DNA of 46,643 nt from an uncultured Lachnospiraceae bacterium. GTDB lineage: Bacteria; Bacillota; Clostridia; Lachnospirales; Lachnospiraceae. The notes beneath the pieces are model-generated. The model saw nothing but the letters and a program-made list of their open reading frames with translations. It did not search any database and was not told the origin of the DNA. The stretch is taken from positions 1-46,643 of the forward strand of contig CAJUIS010000020.1 in the NCBI GenBank assembly GCA_910586645.1, read 5' to 3'. Both the position numbers and the translations under genes were made by a program. The first letter of the stretch is position 1. Every line of letters begins with the position of its first letter. Below, in pieces: positions 33,917 to 42,662 of this stretch.

Positions 33917-33970
33917 AATCTGTACGCTCCTGTTTTCCTTTGAGTTTTCATTGAAACTGGTTCCTGTATT

Positions 33971-33999
33971 ATTTTGCATATTTCCTAAGAAGAAGTCAA
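33971..33999 (-). promoter_or_regulatory. asnA promoter
   Basis: Minus strand TTGACT (33999-33994), 17-nt spacer, CAAAAT (33976-33971). Good -35, weaker -10. The leader would be about 48 nt. Confidence 0.5.
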
Positions 34000-34005
34000 G
34001 AGGAT

Positions 34006-34019
34006 GAAAATCGATTTTC
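34006..34019. promoter_or_regulatory. Perfect 14-bp palindrome between asnA and the GH30-GH43 gene
   Basis: GAAAATCGATTTTC is fully self-complementary. It lies 6 nt upstream of the asnA -35 and about 105 nt upstream of the other gene's -10, so it could serve either promoter. The binding protein is unknown. Confidence 0.45.
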
Positions 34020-34070
34020 GAAATATCTCCTGTATGACGGACTATTTCTAATGATTTCTTTAAAAACATT

Positions 34071-34131
34071 AAAAATATTACAAAAAATCAAAAAATATTA
34101 CATATGATTTTGTGCAGTTTGCATCTATAAT
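34071..34131 (+). promoter_or_regulatory. Activator-type promoter with phased direct repeats (GH30-GH43 gene)
   Basis: The 12-mer AAAAATATTACA occurs twice, at 34071-34082 and 34091-34102, exactly 20 bp apart, about two helical turns. A consensus -10 TATAAT (34126-34131) follows, while the place of the -35 (34103-34108, TATGAT) has no good hexamer. A direct repeat ending at the -35 of a promoter with no -35 is the classic layout of an AraC-type activated promoter. The leader is about 28 nt. Confidence 0.6.
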
Positions 34132-34165
34132 AATAGAAACCAGAAGAACAATGAGGAGGAAGGTC

Positions 34166-37100
34166 ATGGGAAAATGGAAAAGAGCATTGGGTATTTTACT
34201 TTCAGGAACACTGGCGGCAGCTTCGTTTGGCAGGGCTGACATAACGGTGAAAGCTGCGCAGACGCCGTCTAATGTAGAGGAAACCGTACGGCTTTGGCCC
34301 GGAGACGCATCTGTATTCTCCGATACGGATGGAGACGGATTCGGGGAATTTGAAGGCTGGGGGACTTCGCTCTGCTGGTGGGCGAACCGTCTTGGATACA
34401 GTGAAAAAATGACAAAACAGGCAGGAGAGCTGTTTTTCGGGGACGAAGGGCTCGATATGAATATTGGGCGCTACAATGTCGGCGGCGGCGACTGCGTCGG
34501 AGAAGTTCCTGCAAATGAAAACGCAGTGATTTACGATATTTCGGATACGGCGAATCAGCCTTCTTACAGCGGGGAAAAAATGAAGGTTGAGACGGGGAGC
34601 AAGTTAAAGGAAGCCCTTTATACGGCGTCGGACGCTGATTTTGGCATTACGCGGGGAGAAAAAGTCGGAAATTACAGTTATATTGGATGGATCAATGCGC
34701 TGGGCGCAGAACCTGGAAATGGCGGCAACCTGATTTATACGGTAAATGCCAGAGAGGCCGGAAATCATACGGTAAAAATGCTTCTGTCTTTAGACGGGTC
34801 AAACAGCCGCGGCGTTTCTATCCGTGTAAACGGGGATTTGGACAGTGACAGGCATATTGCATCAGATACAGTAAACAAAGGGGAAATCGCCGCAAAGGAC
34901 GGAGAGCATCTGTTTCGGGCCGTATTTGAAGAAGTGGCTTTAAAGAAAGGGGAAAATACGATTGCCATTGGCGGCAATGGGGATTTTACTTTAAATTTTG
35001 TCAAAATGGCAGTGATTCCATCCGGCCAGGAAGGCGTTTTAAGAGATGAATGGGTGCATATTCCCCACATTACCCGTTCGGATTCTGCGGTGCCTGGCTA
35101 TTGTACAGATGTGACAAAACTGACGGATGATATGACGGAGGCGGATTATGCGCAGTTTGACCGGGTGGACGCGGAATGCGGATATGCCTGGAATTATAAC
35201 TGGGATGCGGACAGCAATCAGATGAATATTTTAAAAGCCGCGGCGTCAGAAAGCGGCGCGGATTTTATTGCAGAGGCGTTTTCCAATTCCCCTCCTTATT
35301 TTATGACAAACAGCGGGTGTACGTCAGGAGCTTTGAATGCGGCCAATGATAATCTGCGCGCAGATTCTTACCATGCGTTTGCTGTATATATGGCCGATGT
35401 GATAGTGCATTGGGCAAAAGAAGGAGTGATAGATTTTCAGAGCGCGTCTCCGATGAATGAGCCGGATACGGCTTATTGGGGCGCTTACAGCGAAAAACAG
35501 GAGGGATGCCATTTTGAATCCGGCGCATCTCAGTCTAAAATCATAGAAGCTCTTGCAGAAGAGCTGAAAAAGCAGAGAGAAGAGACGGAAAATGCTCGTG
35601 TAAAAGAAGTTCTGTCAAAGCTGGTTCTTTCCGCTTCAGACGAAACGGATCTTGATAAGGCAGTTCTCAATTACGGAAAGCTGTCCGAAGCGGCAAAGGC
35701 GGCGGTTACAAGGATTGATACGCATACTTACAGCGGTTCAAAAAGGAATGAGCTGCGTACGCTTGCGGAAAATGCCGGTCAGAATCTCTGGATGTCCGAA
35801 GTGGACGGCGCTTATACGGCAGGAACAAATGCAGGCGAAATGACGGCGGCGCTTGGGCTTGCAAAAAGGATTGTGACAGATTTGAACGGCCTTCGTTCTT
35901 CCGCATGGATTTTATGGAATGCAGTCGATGTAAATGCCGATTCCACAAGTGAAATGCGTACCGCAAAAGATCACGCCGATATGGAATCTTTGTATCAGGC
36001 CGTAGATTTAAACGGCGGTTATTGGGGGATTGCTTTTGGGGATCACAACAATGAGAAAATTGTGCTGACGAAAAAATATTACGGATACGGACAATTTACA
36101 AAATACATTCGTCCGGGCGCCTGTATCATTGGAAACAGCGATGACAAAAATACACTGGCGGTGTATGATCCAAAGAAACAACAGGCGGTGATTGTGGCTG
36201 TAAATACTTCGGAAGATGATAAAGTTGTGCAGTATGACCTTTCGAATTTCAGCGGTATGGGAAATGACGTCCGGGCGGTCAGAAGCAGCGGAGCTCTTTC
36301 GTCCGGGGAGAACTGGGCGGATGTTTCGGACAGATTGTATCTGAAGACAGATGCGGCAAGGAAAAAAATTACAGCGGCGTTAAAGGCAAATTCGATTACA
36401 ACGTTTGTGGTTGACGGCGTGACTTACGATAAAAGCCAGGACGAAGACGCATCCGTTACAGAAATTCCTCTGTCGGCAAATATGGTAAACGGCAGCGCTC
36501 CATGGAACAACAATACAGCCAAAGGGCCGGCAAAAACAGTGGATAATGACCTGAGCACATATTTTGACGGCGTTGGAAACGGTTATGTGCAGATTGATCT
36601 TGGGAAAATATACCGTCTCAATGCAGTAGGTTATGCGCCCAGAAATGACAACAACGGAGAATATCATAAAAGATGCAATGGGGCGATGTTTTACGGATCC
36701 AATAACGGAACAGACTGGACCAGGCTGTATACGATAGCGGAAACGCCGCAGGGCAATGTAATTACGACGAAAAATATGGACGTATGGGAAACGGACAGCA
36801 ATCATTACCGCTACATAAAATATACAACGGAAGGCACGGCCAATTCAGATAAAAACTGCAATGTTGCGGAACTGAAATTGTATGGGGCAGAGACGGACAT
36901 AGCGTCCCTGGCGGCTTCCTACGAAAAGAAAGCGGCGGAGAAAAATTTTGTGGAAAATGAAAAAAAAGCGGCCTTTGAATCTGCGCTTGCAGCGGCAAAA
37001 GAAATGGAAAGCGGCGCAGAAGAAGCAAGGAAGGAAGCGGCCATGGCCGCGGTTGTGGCGGCATATGACGCGCTGGATGCAGCGGAAGACGTCTGGGATT

Positions 37101-40100
37101 ATACATATGATTATATTACGGGCGTTAAAGGAGATCCGCTGTATGATACGGAAGGAAAACAGGTGCAGGCGCACGGCGGGCAGGTACAAAAAATTGCTTA
37201 TGAGTACGATTATGACGGCGACGGAAAGATTGCGGAAGATGAAAAAGAATACTGGTACTGGATTGGAGAGGACAGATCAAACGGATACCGCCCCTGTCCG
37301 GGCATACATGCTTATATTTCCAAAGATCTGTACAACTGGAAGGATATGGGGAACGTTTTAAAGACGGTTCCAAACTGGGAGACATTTACAACAGATCCTT
37401 ACTTTACCGCCCTTTACGGGAAATTGCCGCAGGAGGATCAGGAACGGATCTATGCGGACATCTGGACAAAGGACAATGCCTCCGACGGAGGATGCGTTAT
37501 TGAACGTCCGAAAATGCTCTATAACGAAAAGAATGACAATTATGTCATCTGGTTCCATGCGGACGGACAGACGCCGGATGCGGAAGATTCCAGCGGAAAT
37601 TACAGTAAGTCGAAAGCCGGCGTCGCAGTTTCCGACAGCCCGTTCGGGCCGTTCCGGCTGCTTGGAAGCTATCTGCTCAATTACAATCCGGATGCGGATC
37701 ATGGCTTTGACAAAGAAACGGGCGGACATGTGCGGGATATGAACGTTTTTAAGGACGATGACAAAACGGCCTATGTGCTCTATTCTTCTGACGGAAATGA
37801 GACGATGCATATTGCAAGATTAAACGACGATTATACGCATGTAGCGCAGCCGGAGAATGATAAAGCGGTAGAAGGCGTAGATTTTTCCAGAAACTTTATT
37901 GGAGAGTCCAGGGAAGCCCCGGCGATGTTTAAATACCATGACAAATATTATCTGATTACTTCCGGCTGTACCGGATGGGATCCAAACCGTGCAAGCTATG
38001 CCGTGGCGGATTGCCCTCTGGGACCCTGGACGACGGTTGGGGATCCCTGTACGGACACAGGTTCGGATACGACTTATCAAACGCAGAGTACGTGCGTTTT
38101 TCCGGTAGACGCTCAAAATGGGAAATTTATCTATATGGGGGATCGATGGACGAGATCCACGCTGCATGATTCCAGATATGTCTGGATTCCGGTGGAATTT
38201 CAGCCTGACAGTAAAATCGCGCTCAGACGCTATTCCAACTGGACGCTGTCGGAGCTGGAAGGAAAAGGAACCTATCGCATCAATACGGAGATTTTAAGCA
38301 GCGCATATTCCCTTTCGGATTTAAAAGCCAGGCTGCCGGAAGAAATCACTGTAAACTATGATAACGGAGAAGAAAAAACGATGCCGGTAACATGGAGCGG
38401 GTTTTTGTCCGGGGAGCGCGCGCTCGGGCCTGTTGTTCTGACGGCGTCTTTGTCCGACGGATCTTCTTTTCGCCATAACGTTTCCATGCTGGATGAAAAG
38501 ATGGTTTACTTTTTTGACTGCGGCACGGAACAATCTGAATATGTGGAGACGGCAAAAAAAGAGCTTTCCGGAAAACTGCGCAACAGCGCGTCCGATCAGC
38601 CTTATGAAGGAAACGCAGCCGGATATACGGGCGTTTCGGATACGGATTTTGGAAAGAAAAGCGGAGGGTTTGATGCGTGGTCTTATGGTTACTATGCAAA
38701 AGAGAATAAGGACATAGAGTATGCGTTTGAGCTGGAAGAAGGAGAGTATACGGTATCGACGGGGTATCAGGAGTGGTGGAATACAGAACGTCCTTTAAAA
38801 ATCACCGTGTCTGCAGACGGAGGAACGCTTGCCGAAAAGTCATTTACGCTTGCAGGAACAGATAAAAACAGGCAGGAAAATGTTTCCTTTGTTTTAGAGG
38901 AATCTGCATCCGTAAAGGTGACGGTCAGCAAAACAGGAAGCCCGGATGCGGTTCTTAGCTGGATTGCGGTAATGAAAGACGAGGAAAGTGAAGAATACAA
39001 AGAAGCGCGCAGGAGGGTGGAAACTGCGAAAGATTCTCTTACGGCTCCGACAGTCGGAGAAAACGATACGATTTCTCTGATCACTTCCCATGAAAACGGA
39101 AGCCGCATCACATGGACGGCGCCGGAGGATTCCCCCGTTACCATTTCACAGGACGGCAAAACGGCAGTTGTTGTCCGCGGAACAGAAGCGGTGACAGTAA
39201 CTCTGACAGCCAGAATTACAGACAAAACGATAGCGGAGGTTGCGGCAGAAAAAACATTTGATATTTTGATTCCGGCAAGAGAGGAAGAAACCGATCCTGA
39301 AATTGAAGCAGCCAGAAGAAAGCTGGATGAGGCAATCCGTCAGGCGGGCCAGAAAACAGAGGGAAAAACAGAAGAGGATTATACGCCGGAGAGCTGGGAT
39401 GATTTTTGCAGGGCATTGGAAGCGGCGCAGAATCTTTCCGAAGACGCCGGCGCGTCAGAAATTGACAGAATAAGGATTGCATTGGAAATGGCAATTTCAG
39501 GACTGACAGAAAAAGAAGAAGAGAATGAAGAAAATAAAGCGGCGCGTCAGAGAGTGAAGGAAGCCTGCGAATCGCTTGCAGTTCCGGTAATCCGGGAGGA
39601 TAATACAATTTTGCTTGTGACTGCGCATATGAATGGAAGCCAGATTGCATGGACGGCGCCGGAAAATTCTCCGGTTACGATTTCTAAGGACGGAAAAACG
39701 GCAGTTGTGGTCCGCGGAACAGAAGCGGTAACGGTAATTTTAACGGCAGTGGTTACAGACGGGATTGTAACAGCGATAAAAGAAGAAAAAACGTTTGAGC
39801 TTGTGATTCCGGCAGAAGAGCCAAAGACAGAAGAGGCAAGAAACGCGCTGAATCAGATGATTAGCCAGGCAAAACAAAAACTGGAAGGAAAAACGGAAAA
39901 AGATTTCACGCCGGAAAGCTGGGCGGCGCTTCAAAACGCGTTAAAAGCAGCGGAGAATTTGTCCAAAGATGCAGGCAAAGCAGAGATTGACGACGTGATG
40001 CGGCAGCTTCGGAAGGCAGTGGAAGGACTTACCGAAAGGCCCGCGGAATCATTCAGGAAAGTGACGGCCATAAAGTTTTTGGAAAAAACGTACAGCATCG

Positions 40101-40597
40101 CAGCCGGAAAGAAAATTGATTTAAAGAAGGAACTGAAAGTATTGCCGGAAAATGCATCAAATCCTGCAGTCACTTTTAAGGCAGGAATAAAAACCGCCAA
40201 ATATGCAGGCGTTAAAAACGGGGTCGTTACAACAAAAAAAGCCGGAGCCGGAAAGACCGTAATTTTTACGGCGGAGACAAATGACGGCAGCCAAATAAAA
40301 GCGTCGGTGAAAATTAAAATTATGAAACATGCCGTTAAGAAAATCAGCGTAAAGAAAAAGAAGCTTACGGTAAAAGCGGGAAAAACAGTAACGATCAAGC
40401 CGACGGTTAAAACAAGCGGAAAAAAGGCAAACAAAAAGCTGTTATGGAGTTCTTCCAATACAAATTATGCAGAAGTAAACGCTAAAGGGAAAGTGAAGAC
40501 AAAAAGAGCCGGAGCCGGGAAAACAGTGACAATTACAGCGAAATCTACGGACGGCACAAATAAGAGCGTGAAAGTGAAAATTAAGTTAAAGAAGTAG
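34166..40597 (+). CDS. Giant secreted GH30 / GH43_24 fusion, predicted arabinogalactan-degrading enzyme
   Basis: A 2143-residue exported protein; signal peptide cleaved near VKA-A. The GH30 unit (about 35-740) begins GWGTSLCWWANRLG as in endo-beta-1,6-galactanases, with acid/base E432 in SPMNEPDTAYWG and nucleophile E545 in MSEVDGAY. A carbohydrate-binding-like insert of about 190 residues (110-298) interrupts it between NVGGGD and HITRSDSAVPGY. Then: a CBM32-like module (765-909), a FIVAR-like unit, a GH43 subfamily 24-like exo-beta-1,3-galactanase (about 978-1366: AHGGQVQ, ERPKM, RDMNVFKDDD, EAPAMFKYHDKYYLITSGCTGW, TQSTCVF, YMGDRW), an Ig-like and a carbohydrate-binding-like module, two aBig-FIVAR pairs, and two lysine-rich Big_2 domains (about 1970-2143). 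No LPXTG. The start is set by AGGAGGAAGG just upstream of ATG 34166. Polymer specificity is inferred from family membership. Confidence 0.85.
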   Translation: MGKWKRALGILLSGTLAAASFGRADITVKAAQTPSNVEETVRLWPGDASVFSDTDGDGFGEFEGWGTSLCWWANRLGYSEKMTKQAGELFFGDEGLDMNIGRYNVGGGDCVGEVPANENAVIYDISDTANQPSYSGEKMKVETGSKLKEALYTASDADFGITRGEKVGNYSYIGWINALGAEPGNGGNLIYTVNAREAGNHTVKMLLSLDGSNSRGVSIRVNGDLDSDRHIASDTVNKGEIAAKDGEHLFRAVFEEVALKKGENTIAIGGNGDFTLNFVKMAVIPSGQEGVLRDEWVHIPHITRSDSAVPGYCTDVTKLTDDMTEADYAQFDRVDAECGYAWNYNWDADSNQMNILKAAASESGADFIAEAFSNSPPYFMTNSGCTSGALNAANDNLRADSYHAFAVYMADVIVHWAKEGVIDFQSASPMNEPDTAYWGAYSEKQEGCHFESGASQSKIIEALAEELKKQREETENARVKEVLSKLVLSASDETDLDKAVLNYGKLSEAAKAAVTRIDTHTYSGSKRNELRTLAENAGQNLWMSEVDGAYTAGTNAGEMTAALGLAKRIVTDLNGLRSSAWILWNAVDVNADSTSEMRTAKDHADMESLYQAVDLNGGYWGIAFGDHNNEKIVLTKKYYGYGQFTKYIRPGACIIGNSDDKNTLAVYDPKKQQAVIVAVNTSEDDKVVQYDLSNFSGMGNDVRAVRSSGALSSGENWADVSDRLYLKTDAARKKITAALKANSITTFVVDGVTYDKSQDEDASVTEIPLSANMVNGSAPWNNNTAKGPAKTVDNDLSTYFDGVGNGYVQIDLGKIYRLNAVGYAPRNDNNGEYHKRCNGAMFYGSNNGTDWTRLYTIAETPQGNVITTKNMDVWETDSNHYRYIKYTTEGTANSDKNCNVAELKLYGAETDIASLAASYEKKAAEKNFVENEKKAAFESALAAAKEMESGAEEARKEAAMAAVVAAYDALDAAEDVWDYTYDYITGVKGDPLYDTEGKQVQAHGGQVQKIAYEYDYDGDGKIAEDEKEYWYWIGEDRSNGYRPCPGIHAYISKDLYNWKDMGNVLKTVPNWETFTTDPYFTALYGKLPQEDQERIYADIWTKDNASDGGCVIERPKMLYNEKNDNYVIWFHADGQTPDAEDSSGNYSKSKAGVAVSDSPFGPFRLLGSYLLNYNPDADHGFDKETGGHVRDMNVFKDDDKTAYVLYSSDGNETMHIARLNDDYTHVAQPENDKAVEGVDFSRNFIGESREAPAMFKYHDKYYLITSGCTGWDPNRASYAVADCPLGPWTTVGDPCTDTGSDTTYQTQSTCVFPVDAQNGKFIYMGDRWTRSTLHDSRYVWIPVEFQPDSKIALRRYSNWTLSELEGKGTYRINTEILSSAYSLSDLKARLPEEITVNYDNGEEKTMPVTWSGFLSGERALGPVVLTASLSDGSSFRHNVSMLDEKMVYFFDCGTEQSEYVETAKKELSGKLRNSASDQPYEGNAAGYTGVSDTDFGKKSGGFDAWSYGYYAKENKDIEYAFELEEGEYTVSTGYQEWWNTERPLKITVSADGGTLAEKSFTLAGTDKNRQENVSFVLEESASVKVTVSKTGSPDAVLSWIAVMKDEESEEYKEARRRVETAKDSLTAPTVGENDTISLITSHENGSRITWTAPEDSPVTISQDGKTAVVVRGTEAVTVTLTARITDKTIAEVAAEKTFDILIPAREEETDPEIEAARRKLDEAIRQAGQKTEGKTEEDYTPESWDDFCRALEAAQNLSEDAGASEIDRIRIALEMAISGLTEKEEENEENKAARQRVKEACESLAVPVIREDNTILLVTAHMNGSQIAWTAPENSPVTISKDGKTAVVVRGTEAVTVILTAVVTDGIVTAIKEEKTFELVIPAEEPKTEEARNALNQMISQAKQKLEGKTEKDFTPESWAALQNALKAAENLSKDAGKAEIDDVMRQLRKAVEGLTERPAESFRKVTAIKFLEKTYSIAAGKKIDLKKELKVLPENASNPAVTFKAGIKTAKYAGVKNGVVTTKKAGAGKTVIFTAETNDGSQIKASVKIKIMKHAVKKISVKKKKLTVKAGKTVTIKPTVKTSGKKANKKLLWSSSNTNYAEVNAKGKVKTKRAGAGKTVTITAKSTDGTNKSVKVKIKLKK
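39002..40045 (+). repeat. Tandem duplication of an Ig-FIVAR pair in the GH30-GH43 gene
   Basis: Two units of about 530 and 510 bp (from about 39002 and 39536). Each has an atrophied bacterial-Ig segment (ITWTAPEDSPVTISQDGKTA; IAWTAPENSPVTISKDGKTA, then VVVRGTEAVTV in both) and a FIVAR (EDYTPESWDDF; KDFTPESWAAL). Their DNA is closely similar over the VVVRGTEAV stretch, suggesting a fairly recent duplication. Confidence 0.8.
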
Positions 40598-40605
40598 GGA
40601 AAACC

Positions 40606-40640
40606 GCGGCTCTGTGGAAGGATCGGCTCCACAGAGCCGC
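40606..40640 (+). terminator. Hairpin after the GH30-GH43 gene
   Basis: A perfect 13-bp stem (GCGGCTCTGTGGA with TCCACAGAGCCGC) with a 9-nt loop, starting 9 nt after the stop codon. Only a short T-run follows (AGTTTG), so it may act as an RNA-stabilising 3' end as well as a terminator. Confidence 0.6.
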
Positions 40641-40745
40641 AGTTTGCGTCAAACGGTTTTTGGGATTTATCTGAAAAACCGGATTTGGACAAACTGCACA
40701 AAATGTAAAATGCAGGAAATAATCATTTGCGGATATGTTGATGGA

Positions 40746-40826
40746 TGTGGATAGTTATCCACGTTTTTCCGAAGTGGAAAACAGTAGAATTTTGAGTTAT
40801 ACACCAAGTTATCCACATTATCCACA
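40746..40826. other. Cluster of five DnaA-box-like 9-mers
   Basis: Two perfect TTATCCACA boxes abut at 40809-40817 and 40818-40826. Three single-mismatch copies precede them: CTATCCACA on minus (40746-40754), TTATCCACG (40755-40763, head-to-head with the previous) and TTATACACC (40797-40805). An A/T-rich stretch follows (40827-40930). No dnaA, dnaN or rpmH gene is in the window. The whole interval 40598-41008 has no gene; it also holds small stems at 40642-40681. Confidence 0.75.
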
Positions 40827-40951
40827 AAAACGGGCAGAAAATCAAAGTTTATAAACTGCAAAATAAAGAACATACGTTTTGTTGGATTGCAATAAACTTA
40901 ACAGTTTTTTAAAAAAGTTGAAAAATATTCTTGACATCTGTCCGTGTCTGC

Positions 40952-40980
40952 TTGTGAAATAAAGAAAAAAATGCTATACT
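40952..40980 (+). promoter_or_regulatory. Promoter of the tRNA-modification operon
   Basis: TTGTGA (40952-40957), 17-nt spacer, TATACT (40975-40980). A consensus TTGACA at 40931-40936 with TGAAAT 18 nt later may be a second start. Both lie about 110-150 bp from the DnaA-box cluster. Confidence 0.55.
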
Positions 40981-41008
40981 CTGAAAAGAAAAGGGACAGG
41001 AGGCGGCA

Positions 41009-41506
41009 ATGAAGACAGAGTTTGACATTACAATAGACAGCAAAGATATGTACCGTTTCAGTATGCATCATGCATATGCGGGGAGCCAGGGGATTCTTTC
41101 TATATTGATTGCAGTCCTTTGTTTTTCCATGGCGGCCAGAGCCTGGGAGCGGATGGATTTTTTCTATACAGCGGTTTATGCCGGATTTGGGATTGTAGTT
41201 CTTTCCTATCTGCCGGTTCATTTATATCTGCGTTCCAAACAGCAGATAAAGAAGTCAGAAGTCCTGCAGAATGCGCTTCATTACATAGTGGATGAAGAAG
41301 GGATTCATACATCGCAGAAGGAAGCGGCTGCAGATTTGCCCTGGGATGCGGTGTACCGGATTGTATCAACGGGAAAATATGTATTTTTATACAGCAGCAG
41401 GATTAATGCATACATTATTCCAAGAAAACAAATAGAACAGGAATACAAAACGATACGGCAGCTTGCGTCGGAGCATCTGCCCAAGTACAGATTTAAAATG
41501 AAATAA
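41009..41506 (+). CDS. YcxB-like small membrane protein
   Basis: A 165-residue protein with two transmembrane helices (about 29-43 and 54-72) and a cytoplasmic C-terminal domain (EEGIHTSQKEAAADLPWDAVYRIVSTGKYVFLYSSRINAYIIPRKQI) that fits the YcxB-like family, whose function is not known. AGGAGGCGG lies just before the ATG. First gene of the operon that continues into tsaE 11 nt later. Confidence 0.75.
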   Translation: MKTEFDITIDSKDMYRFSMHHAYAGSQGILSILIAVLCFSMAARAWERMDFFYTAVYAGFGIVVLSYLPVHLYLRSKQQIKKSEVLQNALHYIVDEEGIHTSQKEAAADLPWDAVYRIVSTGKYVFLYSSRINAYIIPRKQIEQEYKTIRQLASEHLPKYRFKMK

Positions 41507-41517
41507 GAGGACAGATT

Positions 41518-41955
41518 ATGCAGACAATATATGAGACGTTTTCCGGTGAGGAAACGGCAGAGCTTGGAAAAAAGATCGGAAAAGCGGCAAAGCCGGGAGA
41601 CGTATATGTTCTGACCGGGGATTTGGGTGTGGGAAAAACAGTTTTTTCGAAAGGCGTCGCTTTGGGCATTGGCGTTTTGGAACCGGTAAACAGCCCGACT
41701 TTTACAATTGTACAGATATATGAAAGCGGGAAAATGCCTTTTTACCATTTTGATGTATACAGGATTTCAGATGCAGAGGAAATGGAAGAAGTCGGATATG
41801 AAGATTATTTCTATGGAGAGGGCCTTACGCTGGTTGAATGGGGAAATTTGATTCCGGAGATTCTTCCTGCCCGCCGGAAGGACATAAAAATAGAAAAAGA
41901 TCAGAAAAAAGGTTTCGATTACCGGAAGATTACAGTTTCAGAGGTGGGAATATGA
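41518..41955 (+). CDS. tsaE: t6A biosynthesis ATPase TsaE
   Basis: A 145-residue P-loop protein of usual TsaE length. Walker A GDLGVGKT at 34-41, SPTFTIVQIYE, the HFDVYRI segment and LVEWGN are conserved. It drives turnover of the TsaB-TsaD complex that puts threonylcarbamoyl on A37 of ANN-reading tRNAs. The stop overlaps the tsaB start (ATGA), giving translational coupling to its partner. Confidence 0.95.
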   Translation: MQTIYETFSGEETAELGKKIGKAAKPGDVYVLTGDLGVGKTVFSKGVALGIGVLEPVNSPTFTIVQIYESGKMPFYHFDVYRISDAEEMEEVGYEDYFYGEGLTLVEWGNLIPEILPARRKDIKIEKDQKKGFDYRKITVSEVGI

Positions 41956-42662
41956 AAATATTAGCGATTGACAGCTCGGGCCTTGTGGCAAGCGCAGCGG
42001 TTGTCAGCGATGAAACTCTGTCAGGAGAATTTACAATCAATCACAAAAAAACACATTCACAGACGCTGCTGCCCATGCTGGACGAACTGGCGCAGATGCT
42101 CGGGCTGGATTTGAACGCTCTGGATGCGGTGGCGGTGGCGAAAGGCCCGGGTTCATTTACCGGACTTAGAATCGGTTCGGCAACGGCAAAAGGTCTGGCG
42201 TTTGCGCTTGATAAACCGATCCTTTCAATTCCAACGGTTGACGCGCTGGCGTACAATTTATGCGGGCACAGGGATCTTGTGTGTCCTGTAATGGATGCGA
42301 GAAGGAATCAGACTTATACGGGTCTGTACCGGTTTGACGGAAATCAGATGCAGGTGATAAAAGAACAGTGCGCAGTTGATATTTGTGAAATAATAGCCGA
42401 AATAAACCATATAGGATCGCCGGTTGTGTTTTTGGGAGACGGCGTTCCCGTATTCCGTCCGTATATTTCGGAAAATATCAGCGTTCCTTACAGTTTTGCG
42501 CCGCCCCATTTGAACAGGCAAAGAGCCGGGGCGGTAGCCGCGCTTGCAGTGCAGTATTATATAGAAGGAAAAATGATAAAAGGTTCGGAACACAGACCGG
42601 AATATTTAAGGCTTTCCCAGGCGGAGCGGGAGAAGATGGAGAAAGAACATGCCGCAGGTTAG
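41952..42662 (+). CDS. tsaB: t6A biosynthesis protein TsaB
   Basis: A 236-residue ASKHA-fold protein without the TsaD metal site; it starts MKILAIDSSGLVASAAVV and carries AVAKGPGSFTGLRIGSATAKGLA and VCPVMDARRNQTYTGLY. It forms the scaffold that binds TsaD and TsaE. The start at 41952 fits the family N-terminus and has GAGGTGGG upstream; a longer frame back to 41838 is only read-through of tsaE in another frame. It overlaps rimI by 14 nt. Confidence 0.93.
   Translation: MKILAIDSSGLVASAAVVSDETLSGEFTINHKKTHSQTLLPMLDELAQMLGLDLNALDAVAVAKGPGSFTGLRIGSATAKGLAFALDKPILSIPTVDALAYNLCGHRDLVCPVMDARRNQTYTGLYRFDGNQMQVIKEQCAVDICEIIAEINHIGSPVVFLGDGVPVFRPYISENISVPYSFAPPHLNRQRAGAVAALAVQYYIEGKMIKGSEHRPEYLRLSQAEREKMEKEHAAG

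Noticed and set aside
33917..34069. 51-residue N-terminal extension of AsnA
   Set aside because: It would run through the predicted promoter and is absent from the family; the start at 33916 fits.
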